Shown here: piece after piece, positions 1 through 11,800 of the stretch | Layout of the letters: each line of letters opens with the position of its first letter | Position numbering within the stretch: the stretch's first letter is position 1 | Assembly: GCA_032158295.1 (NCBI GenBank) | Contig: CM063251.1 | Coordinates: 17,671,425-17,735,424 of the forward strand | DNA length: 64,000 bases | Direction of reading: 5' to 3' | DNA from: Pycnopodia helianthoides | Taxonomy: Eukaryota; Echinodermata; Asteroidea; Forcipulatida; Asteriidae | Translations under genes and position numbers: made by a program | The notes under the pieces: generated by a model | Told to the model about the DNA's origin: nothing | The model's database searches: none | The model's input: only the letters and a program-made list of their open reading frames with translations

Positions 1-772
1 ATTTATGCATGTAAATGTTCAGCACTGAGAATATATTCAGTGTAGCGTAACAAGTATTTTATTAGTTTATGATCATCAGGTTAAAATAATACTACCCTGT
101 CAATTTTACTAGCGTGATTTTGTGGGAATCGACTAAAAAACACATGGTAGTTTTCTAGACTAAATTTATTATGGGTGTTTTGTGAATTGTTATTAATAAT
201 TGTTGTTATTATCAATTATTATATTATTCCAACGAGCACTATAGTTTATAGTGAAAGGAAGTATCGTGTCCTTTTGTAAACAAAAATTTATGTCTGGGCA
301 TAGAAATTCTGCTTCCATTGTCTGGGTCTCCAGCTTTATGGTGCGGTCTTACCTCTGAATTTTGCCCTTTGTTGAGCTCCTAATTTGAGCCAGATAAACA
401 GGCCTATATTTATCATTCAGACATAAGAAGCTCCTTTAAATTGGGCTGTGGATTTGATTTTTTTTTTATTTAATTAAAGTAACACGCTGTAGCTGGTGTG
501 AAATAAAAAGTGCTTTAAAATACAATGAGGTTGTACCTGAGATGCAAATTTTCTTTTCCACAAATTTGTTAACCAATTTTAACTGTTGTTTTGGTCATCT
601 GATGGATAAACAAGGAAAGCTGTGCATTTGACGAGTAAGGAAGTAATTGTGTTAAATTGAAACTTCCAACCACCATTTTCGTAGAAATTACAACCTTTGT
701 CAATAAGATACAATTTTTGGTCTTGAAGAGTGAAAAAGTGGCAGTCAGATACAGCATCGTTTTAATTGGCAT

Positions 773-1000
773 GTCGTGGCTGAGCGGTTAAAAGCACCGG
801 ACTCAGCTCTGGTGTTTCTGATCAGCTGACTGTGGGTTCGAGTCCAGTTTGTGGCCCTAGTGTCCTTGAGCAAGATACTTTACCGTAATTGTTTTGTCAT
901 TCGGATGGGACTTTAAGGCGTAGGTCCCATGTTCTAGGATTTGTAGTGCACGTAAAAGAAGCTGGAACACTTATCATGAAGGAGTAGGGGTTATACACGT
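773..1000 (+). mobile_element. tRNA-Leu-like SINE, copy 1
   Basis: The head GTCGTGGCTGAGCGG carries a pol III A box (TGGCTGAGCGG) and, 50 bases on, a B box (GGTTCGAGTCC). The body includes GAGCAAGATACTTTACCGTAA and TTATCATG motifs shared with 29661-29870. Confidence 0.75.
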
Positions 1001-1019
1001 ATCAATTGTAGTCCCAGCC

Positions 1020-1250
1020 CTTGAGAACCCGGGACTTTGGAAGAAGTAGCCGGGACTTGGAAGAAGTAGCGGACGGCCCGCAAGCCGGGACAATAGCGGG
1101 GACTTGCCGAGGTCGTATTGTTTCCCTGTCCTACCAGGACATAGCAGGGACTTGGCCGAGGTTGTACAAATTTGTTGCCCCGCCCTACCGGGACAAAAGC
1201 GGGGATTGGGCAAAGTTTTTCGCCTGGCCCAACATGCCGGGGCGGAGATT
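1020..1250. repeat. GC-rich tandem repeat, about 60-bp period
   Basis: Units around GGGACTTGGCCGAGG and CCTACCGGGACA recur two to three times, giving a GC-rich island in AT-rich intron DNA. Confidence 0.55.
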
Positions 1251-1948
1251 TTGGAAGTATTTTTTATTTTTTTTTAATGGTACTTAGGCACCAACATAAC
1301 CATTCACTCAATCAGGTTAAAATATAATTTTCTTTGGTCTCTGTAAACGGATCATACCTGATGCAAAAACGTTCAAGCACCCCACGTCTGACAGAGTTTG
1401 GGCATACAACAAAAAGTATTAGTTGTGCATGTTGGATGACAAACTAAATACATTTCATAAAATTAAAACTGACACAATGCAAGAGTTTTCCTGGAAAAAT
1501 GAAGTGTCTAAATGTAGCCATGCTTCTAACTAAACAAGGAAGACTGTGGTATAAAATAAAAAGAGAGGAAAACATTGCCGTTTTATATCCAACCTCTACT
1601 TTTAGCTTCCTTGTGGGATTCACCTCTTTGAGGATTGGTGGACTTTATTTCCCTTTTAAAAAATAAAATCCTCTTGAGCAACTGTTTGTTAATACCTTGC
1701 TGACTGCTGACCTTTCTAACAAACAGAGAAATAGCAGAGGTCGGATACGGCAAGACTGCTAAAGAGAGACTGCATCTTTAGACTGGTTCCTTAATTTAGA
1801 TTGTTGTAATCGCAAAGATCAGAAGAAAGCTTTAGAAGCACAAACTGTGATTTGCCACTTTTTGACGGATAATAAGAAAAATTAAATGTTAACAGACAAG
1901 GGTTATTGATTCAATTCACCTGACGCCATCACACAATTAATCTTGCTT

Positions 1949-2253
1949 CAGGGTTCTGTCCACAGTGGTCGGTGCCGGAAAACCCGCCCGGCAATCAGGA
2001 TTCCCCAACCACCACTGGAAGAGTTTTTTCTGTTTCCGACCACCACACATTTTCCAAATTTTTTAATTACACTAGCAATTTCCCTACAGAGGGTTTTAAA
2101 CGAAATGTAAAATTGGGTATTTACCCGTAAAAATGGTATCCGAAGCCATTAATTTTGAGCACTTCTTTTATTTGAGTCCATTTATGTGATCTACCCTGTA
2201 TGTTTTTAGGGAAATATTGTTCCACCACTAAAGAAATCCTGGGCAGAACCCTG
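1949..2253 (+). mobile_element. MITE family G, copy 1 (6-bp target duplication)
   Basis: Ends CAGGGTTCTGTCCA and its inverse, flanked by direct repeats TTGCTT at 1943-1948 and 2254-2259. About 305 bp. It is the inverse of copy 3677-3991 with high identity through its length. Confidence 0.85.
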
Positions 2254-2541
2254 TTGCTTGAGCCATTTTTTTCAGTCAGATTCCCGGTGTCTTCATGTGC
2301 AGGGTGCCTTTTAGATGACTTGACCACTGATTGACGTGCACCATATCTTTAAATGCCTTTTGACATCCAAAATGGCAAAATGGGCAGACAGTTAGTCATT
2401 TATCACGTGTGATGTCAATGCAAGTAGTCTGTAAAGGTGTAGGTAAATGTTTTAGCTAAAGTAGTTGACAGTACATTCAGCCAAAGTTTGATGGTTCATA
2501 CCATTAGTTTTTACTTTTGTCAAATCAAAATTAACATACCT

Positions 2542-2687
2542 CAGGTCTGGAATTACATGGAGGCAATGACCTCTGTTGCCCTTGTCTTGGCGTTGGTGCC
2601 CCTTCAAAAGTTTAAGATTTTCCACTGGAAGTGCCCTTTGAAAAATGAAAATGGACTTGCCCTCTCAAAGATGAAATTCGAGGCCTG
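2542..2687 (+). mobile_element. MITE family H, copy 1 (6-bp target duplication)
   Basis: Ends CAGGTCTGGAATTACATGG and GAAATTCGAGGCCTG, flanked by ATACCT at 2536-2541 and 2688-2693. It lies 81 bp before the LASP LIM exon. Confidence 0.8.
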
Positions 2688-2768
2688 ATACCTACCGAAG
2701 ATATTTTTTTCTAAAAGATAATTTCTTGTTCATGTTTTTAGCATTTAAATTTTTTTTTCCTCTTTTAG

Positions 2769-2863
2769 ATATGGCACAAAGGATGCTTCACATGTGAGAC
2801 TTGCAACACCAAACTTACAATGAAGACATACAAAGGTTACAACAAGCTACCATACTGTAATAC
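2769..2863 (+). CDS. LASP1: LASP exon: second half of LIM domain
   Basis: Acceptor CTCTTTTAG before ATATGGCAC and donor GTAAGT after TAATAC. It encodes [16 protein letters not shown] and onward to YCNT. It starts in phase 0 and ends with two bases of a Thr codon that the next exon completes. The exon sits between two inverted copies of a short transposon (1949-2253 and 3677-3991). Confidence 0.93.
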
Positions 2864-5800
2864 GTAAGTACTGCAGCTCTGTCTTTAATTTTGTTTTGTA
2901 ATCCTGGTTTTAGTTAACTTAGTTCTGCTTTTATTTGAGTTGTGAAAGAGTCATTATTTGAATTTTAAAAAATTATATAGGTATCTTTAAAAATGATCTT
3001 GGGATCAGGTTGGCTCAGTGGTTTCTTTCCCTGTCTTTCGCCTCTGTGGACCCCGGTTCGAACCCCACCTCAGACCGAGTGGAGCTCATTGTTGGGTTTT
3101 CAGTCCCTACCTGATTGCGTAGGTTTTCCTCCAGTTGTGGTTGTCCTCCTACGTACATCTAAAACTGAACATTTCTTCTTGTTTCCTATTCATCCTTTTA
3201 TTGGGGCTAATTGTGCTGTCGGATGTGTAATAAAATAAATAAATAAATAAAAGTAGTACCAACATGAACACTCTTGCTTTCTTCAACTGGAAATTACAGT
3301 CATTTTCTTTAAGTTTTTAATTTTGTTCACGAATTAATGTTTGAACAAGAAGCTAATTAGAGAAATTTTAAGTTTGCTCTAGTGTTTCTGGTATGATTTC
3401 TCTCCCATGCATGATTCACTTTATCATATTCCTTGTTAAAGGGCATTTTTGTAAGGGGAATGTACATTTCTACAGGTACATTCCAAGGGGGCAGCAAGGC
3501 CTCCATTGCCTCTCTGAATCATGCCAGGATTACAAATGACTAATAATAATAATAATATGACATTCTCAGTTCTGGGAGAACTCTCAATGCGCTTTACAGA
3601 CATTATTACCCCTGGTCACTGGGCCATTTATTTCATTCCTTAAACCATCTCAGCTCCCTGGAGAGTATACAACCTGCAGGGTTCTGCCCAGGATTTCTTT
3701 AGTGGGGGAAAAATATTTCCCTGGAAACCATTGCGAGATTGATCAGTGGTATATCATATAAACAGACTCAAATTAAAGAAGTACTCAAAATTAATGGCTT
3801 TGGATACCATTTTTACTGGTAAATACCCAATTTTACATTTCATTAAAAACCTTTGAAAGGAAATTGCAAGTGTAATTTAAAAATTTGGAAAAGGTGTGGT
3901 GGTCGGAAACAGAAAATTCTGCCAGTGGTGGTTGGGGAATCCTGAGTGCCGGGCGGGTTTTCCAGCACCGACCACTGTGGGCAGAACCCTGAACCTGTGC
4001 TGCCGTAGTGCACTAAGCTAACTTCCATGATTCATTGTACTTCTTGCTAACTGTTGCACCAACATTTTAGGTGGAATAAACTTTCATGAAGTACTGTACG
4101 GCTCGTCAACCATGCATTACGTAATTTTTCCAGAACAGTATGTTTGAGTGATTTTTGTTCATGATTTGTTTTGCCTTTTGTTTTGTTTCAGGCATTACCC
4201 AACAACAAAATTCACAGCTGTAGCTGATACACCAGAGAATCGACGCCTTTCCCAACAGACAAAGAATCAGAGTGATGTAAGTTGGCTTCCAGCAATTGTT
4301 CCATTCAGAGATTTTATCTGGAAATTTTCAATCTTTTAGCCAATTCCTTCCAAAATTCTGGCAAACCGACGAATAATCTATAGCACTATAGCTTATTTTT
4401 TAGTTTGTCAGATTTGCGACGAATTTAGACACTTAGGAATCTTAAGCAGGGACGATGATACAGAAGAACATCATATTTTTAAGATTTAGCACAAGTTAAT
4501 GTCTTAAAGACACTGGACACTATTGGTGATTGTCAAAGACCAGTCTTCTCACTTGGTGTATCTCAACATATGAAAAATAACAAACCTGTAAAAACTTGAG
4601 CTCAATTGGTCGTCGAAGTTGCGAGATAACTATGAAAGAAAAAATACCCTTGTCACACGAAGTTGTGTGCTTTCAGATGGTTGATTTCGAGACCTCAAAA
4701 TCTAATTCTGAGGTCTTGAAATCAAATTCGTGGAAAATTACTTCTTTCTCGAAAACTATGTCACTTCAGAGGGAGCCGTTTCTCACAATGTTTTATACTG
4801 TCAACCTCTCCCCATTACTCATTACCAAGTAAGGTTTTATGCTAATAATTATTTTGAGTAATTACCAATAGTGTCCACTTAAAGTGCCTTTAAACTCTTC
4901 ATGTCGGTATTACAAATCTTTAATATGCCTCTGCGCTGTATAATTTTTCGGAACATTTCGGAACTTCAGAAACATTTTATTTACTTTTGTTTGATATCGT
5001 TGTCACAATGAAACCCTGACTAAATAAAGTGAAGACAACAAACAATCTCATAAAATGGCCCAGGATTTTCGTTCTCTTTTGAGAAATTATGGAATGTTTT
5101 ACCGTGAGCCTTGGTCGTAAGCAACAGCCCATAATGGTATGCTGGAATCTAGGACTTAATTCCTATATGCCAAATGCAGCAAAAAAAACATTGGTTGCAG
5201 CCTATTGATCTCTTGTAATCCTCGTTTGTACAACATATTGGCGAAGGTTTGGAATCAGAGATAACTGAATAACCCCTAGAAAAAGGGAGATTTCAAGCAT
5301 GAATTTGAGTACCCTTTGTCGCTCTTTATACGGGGGAAATAAAGGGTAGCACAGTGGGTGCGTGGTAGTGCACAATAGATTGTCTGGGGTGTGGTACACA
5401 ACTACACATCAGTCAGTCAACACTCCAAAGTTGTTCCTAATGTTTATAAACGTCAATCCTTTTTCAACCCAGAAATACTTTTCATGTAAACAAGTCAACC
5501 GACAAATGGTTAAAGATGAAGCACAAAATTTGCTGCACCAGACACCTTTTGCTTAAAATGTTTGTCATATCGCCAGTTAGTTTATAACAAAAATGTAGCT
5601 TAGGGAGTGGGCTCATGCACCTGACTGGCAGTCCACTCTCGATTTTTAAAGTAGGTTTGGTTTGTAGTTAAGCCATACATTTGCACAATATTTTATTGAT
5701 TTGTCAAATTTGACGAGACATTTTGCTTTAAACTCTTGTGATCTGGAATGGTTTTCTTGAGCAGTTGGTGTACCACAAGGATCACAAGAGCGACTTGAGC

Positions 5801-8800
5801 AAGTTCTCCAAGGTCGCTGACACGCCCGCTTCGGAAACCTTTAAGAAGAATCAGATGAATATCAGCGATGTGCACTACCAGAATAAAGTTGCACAGCGCG
5901 ACCAGATGGAAGCCGCAAGGTTAGCAGGACAGGGTGGACAACCAAGTGGTAAGCTTTTTTACTTTCCCTCAAAAATCAAACTTCATGAAGTGGCCATCTG
6001 AGAGGGAGTCCCAGGCCTGGAATTACACGGATAAAACAGGGATCCTCTGTTGTCTTGGCCTTGGGGTCCTTTGAAAAGTTTCCTATAAACTTAAAGAGTT
6101 TCCAATGGAAGTGCCTTTTGCAAAATGAAAATGGCCTCGCCCTTTCAAAGCTGAAATTCCAGGCCTGGGGGGCGATTGCATGATGCAAATGTAGCGCTGT
6201 AAATCCCTTCCAAATGACTTGATCGATGTCAACTGTGCCATTTTGTGATCAAATTGTCACAATGTTTGTCGTGATGGACGCAATAGTGTCATGCCTCGAA
6301 GCCAAATCTGGGTATTCAGTCTTTGCAGCAACGAGAGGGACCCACTTACCCGGGCTCTGCTTAATACGGCCGAATTCTGCGCTTGTAATCACCATTCTTT
6401 GCTTACCGGGCGAGCGCCGAATTTCTGCGCTAGCTGTGTAAGCGAAGAATTCCTCTAGAGTAGTGTGGGGTACGCACGCACACAAGCAAAAATTTGCTGC
6501 TAACCTGTGAAACACACTTGATGTTTGCTGACGGTAAGCAGAGCCTTGAAATTGAGTCCTGGTGCCACCTTATTTTAAATGCGATGCACTTGATCAAAAA
6601 AGTGCAGAGAATGCACATTCCAACCGATTGAGTAACTGAACTGGTTTATGAGAGACTGATCAGTCTGCTTCCTATGTAAGTGAAACTCATTAAATCTTCC
6701 AAGGATATTTTTTTCCAAGTAACTTGTGCTGGAATTTCCATAATTTATGTGTTTGTAGTATGATTTGGTTTATTCATGTGTTTTGTGTAGATTAAAGTTG
6801 TGTGAGAATAGTTCAATAGTGAAGAGTGTTACTGACTTTCTAGAGAGACTGACATGTATGTTAGAAGTATTAACTTGTAGATGTTTAGGGTTTGCATTCA
6901 CCTATTGTTTCAATCTCTATTAACCTACATGATGTTGCCAATTTGCAACTTGGCTAGTTTCATTATAAAGGTTGAATAATGTTGGCATCATTATTTATAA
7001 TTAATTATCATCAGGAAATGCCATGGCATTAAGTAGGAAAACTCGCATTAGACCTTTTGTTTGAAACACTTTTTAATAATACATGAAGAGTATAGTTATT
7101 GAAAATACGTGTTTACAGATTTGCACATAACTTACATGGTATAAAGATGGAAAACTTCTTGAAATACGTTTGCCAGAAATGCTGTAATTTTTTAGACATG
7201 AGTAAAACAATTAGCTTTGATCTCGCAAGACCTCAATTGTCTATGTTTAAAAATAGTGAAAACAGATAATGGGGTTTTTCACTATTTTCTTTTGACTCTG
7301 ATGATTGATTGAGCTTAAACTTTCACAAGATTTGTGTTTCACGGTTATGCTGGGTCACAAAGTTCGGATACTGGTCTTTGACAGTTACCAGTGGTGGCCG
7401 GGATGCCAGTACCTCTAACACTAACAGCAAGCTAAAACAATTTTCAGACAAGCGTGTTGTGTTTTAGAGAGTGCAAACTGAACTACTCAACAGCAAAAAA
7501 CATCAAACCATTAGCATTTAGCTTCACATCTAAACAACAATTTCAGGAAAAGTAAAATGTTGTAGAATTAGTGAGACTAAGAAGATCCGATCCGTACATT
7601 TAACGAGATAATTCTGTTAAAATGAAGTTATACACTCAAAACAAATGTCACCAATTTCATTCCAGATACATAAATGTGGACTGACAGAAATTGTAATTGA
7701 TAAAGTTTGTGTTTTTGTATTATACACAGTGCGATCTCTGTCATGGATCCCGTATACAATAAGACTGAAAACATACTGGTTTTCATACATGCATTAAGGA
7801 GCCAGACTATTTTGACAATCATACCTAATTTTGATGACAGGTTCTGCATGGAAATACAACAAAAACATAAGGCTGAAAAGTGATCAAGTCAAAGTAATGT
7901 CAGTTATTTATGGGCAGTTCCACAGTAAGGGGGGTCAATGTTTGACTCCTAAATGGAAATGGTAGGTGCACATTGTACGGAGGTGTGAACATTTTGAACC
8001 TTTTGAAAATTTGTTTTCAATTTAGAAAAAAATGTTGGGTGATTCAAAATTATTAGTAACATTAACACTGTCCGCATAATTTATTTCCCCCCCCCCCCCC
8101 GACTTGAAGTGTTGACTGTTGATAAGAAATTCATTATATTTTAATTATTAAATACTGTTTTGAAAACAACTGATTCCTGGTGACTGTGGCTCAATGAACC
8201 TTGGAATTTACCTTATTAATATTATGGTGTACTGACTAATGAATACATTATACATGTACACTTCATAGTACACTAGTCAATGCTACCTTGTGGTGAATGA
8301 TCAAACAATAGCCAAGGATGTTGTTGAAATGAACTCTAGTGCCATATCTGTTAAGAATTTACTGAACTACCTACAGTAAAATAAAAACAACATATATTAT
8401 CAACTTCTGGAATGTCTGTTTGTTTTGACAGCTCTGCAGGAAATGCATGTACATGTAGTGTATTTAACCTGCATTCATGTAAGTGATTGCAGTCAGTTTT
8501 CTGGAAAGTCTAAGGGGGAACAATACACTGTCCCACAATTGAACTACCAGTATTGTCTACATTTGGAATTTTTAATTTATTGTGTACTATTTACCAAGAA
8601 CGACATTCTTCCTGTTTTCCGATTTGTAAGACTGTTATTGTTAACCCTAAAGGGCCCAAGTCCTTCAATATCCTCATTGCCAAAGTGCAGGTTGAGAACG
8701 ATTTGGGCTTTTAGGGATCTGCAACACATGAGGATTTAGAAGGGTTTGGGCTACAATGAGTTTTTGTTAGGGTAGGATTTAGCAGGACTTTGGCTATCGG

Positions 8801-11800
8801 GCTGTTTTTACATAGGAGGATTTAGTTCGTTTTAGGTCTTATGCAGCTTAGCCAAAATAGGATTCTGAAGGTTTTGGGCTTTTTTTGACTCCCTAACTTC
8901 TGTCTCAAAAGGATTTAGAAGGATTTGGGCTAATATGTATATTTACAATAAGGAGAAGGATATAGAAGGATTTGGGCACTTTAGGTTTATGACAACTTTA
9001 ATCTGAAGGATATAGAAGGATTTGGGAGTATGTTTACCCAAGGGTCTAGTCTGTTAATAAATAAGGGTTAATAAACAGGCAAAACTGGTCTGTAACACCT
9101 ACTTAGCAGACTGTACATGCACAGTATGCAGGCCATTCCTTGTACTCTATCATGTCAAGACAATTTTCCTAATTTTTTTCCAAGGGTCAAATGAATGCCT
9201 GTGGACAGGTGTAGGTGTATCTTTCAAAAAGTAATACAATCATATTACTGATGACCCCTTGCACTACACCTTGTGCATCCGCTATTTCCACCATTTTGGG
9301 AGTCAATTCCTTTGTGTGCATTTTGACTTCCAAACTGGATACGCGTAGATGCGTGCTAGCCTGCTGGGCGTTGTGAAAGGGGTCAATACATTTTTGAAGA
9401 AGTTCTTTTAAACAAATAGACCCTTCCCATGAAATATGCAAATTGAACATCGCGCGTGCGCACTCTCCCTACTGGTTGGCAAAATGAGTGAACATCGCGC
9501 CTTTTTGCATGGGACTGATGGTGGCGTGACGCACACGCGTTTGTGCGTCTGCCTTGTGTACAACTCTATGGCGTTTGCCAACCAGCAGCGTCTGTACGCA
9601 TGCGTGAATGTAATTAACATATTTCATGGGAAGGGTCTATTGTAGTTAACAGCAAAATGAACGGATAAGTGTAGTCTAAAAAGCTACTAATCATACTGGG
9701 GAAAAAAATGTATATCTTTGAAGATGTTGGCATCTCTGAGACCTTTCTGGAATTCATTGCCTCCTCTGGAATCCAGTGCCTGAGGAGGCAATGATTGTCG
9801 TACAAAGGTTTTTCATTCAGTTCAGTGCATACCTTTTCAAAAACTGTCACCACCTGCTTCAATAAAACTAGGTTAGTGTTGATTTCTCACAGGAATCACA
9901 TTTTGATTCCTTCCAGGGATCATGTGGAAAATTTTATCTCCTTTTCACAAGTTCATTTCACTCCACCACTCACGTTTTCACTGACCACACATCAAGACTC
10001 AGTCAAATTTTTCGAAAATCTCCACTTTAGACCACAGGTCTTGCAGTTAAAAACTTTCACTTGACCAGAAATAGATTTTTTTACAAGACCTGATTTTTTC
10101 TTCTTTTTTGTTGTTGAAAGTTTTGGATGAGGTTGGTATTGAAAAGCTTAAGAATCTTAAGAAGTACAGGTTTGGTAAAACACCAGACTACAGGACTTGT
10201 TCAGTTGTGGAGTAACTGGCCAAGAGCTAAAATGACTGGCCAAATGACTGGCCTGTGGCCAGTGGTCCTGTGGGTATTTCCAACCCTGTCTGCATGTACT
10301 CTGTACATGTAGTATACGTGTGTGTACTGTAGGTTTATATCACACTAAATCCAATCCGATGTGTTCACCATGCATGACCTGTATTATGATCCATTTTCCT
10401 GTCGCAGAAGGGGGAAGGAAATGAACAATTCATGAGTTTCTTTTTTTTTAATGCCTTCCCTTCCAACCTGGCAGGATGTTACAAACTTTGATACTCGTAC
10501 TATCCAGGGAAGAGGGAGAGACCACAGACTGTAGTGGTTCTTTCGGAACAGGATATAGAAGAAAAAATAACATATTACTTGTTAAAGTGATATTAAGAGA
10601 TATCTCAGGTTTTATTTGATAAAGGTCAGAGGGGAGATGGGATTCCTTATCTCAAATAGTTCACGTTATAAAATGATACCCACGCCATATTTTCCAGTGG
10701 AGATTTATCTTAGATACTCAATTAAACTATATCAAAGACAGATTTTAGAAGGATTTAAAAAAGGGTTGTGGCTTTATAATATTATCAAACAAATTGTAAT
10801 GTGCATGTATCAAGGGAACTTTCTTATTTGCAGAGGGTTTTGTCACCAAAAGTCCTGACTGTCAAACATTTGTTTCCTATGGAACTTGGACACGTAGATT
10901 TAGGAGAAATATTAGGGGAACTTTTGAGGGGTTCCAGTTCCAGTTCCAGTTCCAGTTCCAGTTCCACAGTCAATGAATGTGTGTATAATTGAATTGGCTT
11001 CCTTGTCACTGAGGTTCTTGACGGTCAGTCATTATACATGAATGACCACTGTATCACAAAGTGACCACAAAACTTTTTTACATAATCTGAATAATTTCGT
11101 AACCTTGTTGTCTGTAGTTTCAGTTTCAGGGAATACTGAAGAAGGACTGTACAATTAAGCGAAAACAAGTTACCGCTTATAAACAACTGCATGAATGAAT
11201 GACTAAAACTGAGAGTGTCTGAATGTCTCATTTGTTTGAACTAATGCTCATAACTTACCGATTGAATGGTTTATTTGCATTATACCATGGCTGCATCATG
11301 AAACTGCAATTTAACTGTACTTTACTTCCATAAAAAGGTTGTTAAGTCTTCTCAAGGAAAGGTCCTATGTGCACATTGTTACATCATGATTTTAGAAAGA
11401 GTCAAAATAGTCATTATGTCCAGGTTTTAAAGGAACATTACAGAATTGGTGAGAAAAAAAATTGTAAAATATACTTTTTGATCACAGATTTACATAAAAC
11501 TTACACAGTCTAATGATGATGATAGTAAAAAACATCCCTTGAAATATTTCTGTCTGAGATGCCATATTTGATGAGAAATGAATAAACTAATTTTCCGATT
11601 GGAGTTTATCGCTCAGTGGGCGTTTTATTCATTTGTTGAATCTATATGATTTCATGCAAATGTGTAATCGGTTTTTCACTATTTTCTCGTGACCCAGATG
11701 GCCGATCGATCTCAAACTTCTACAGGTTTGTCAGTTTATGTATATGGTGGATTACATAAAGTGCTTACACTGCAAGCAACTGTTTTGTTAGCAAAAACCA

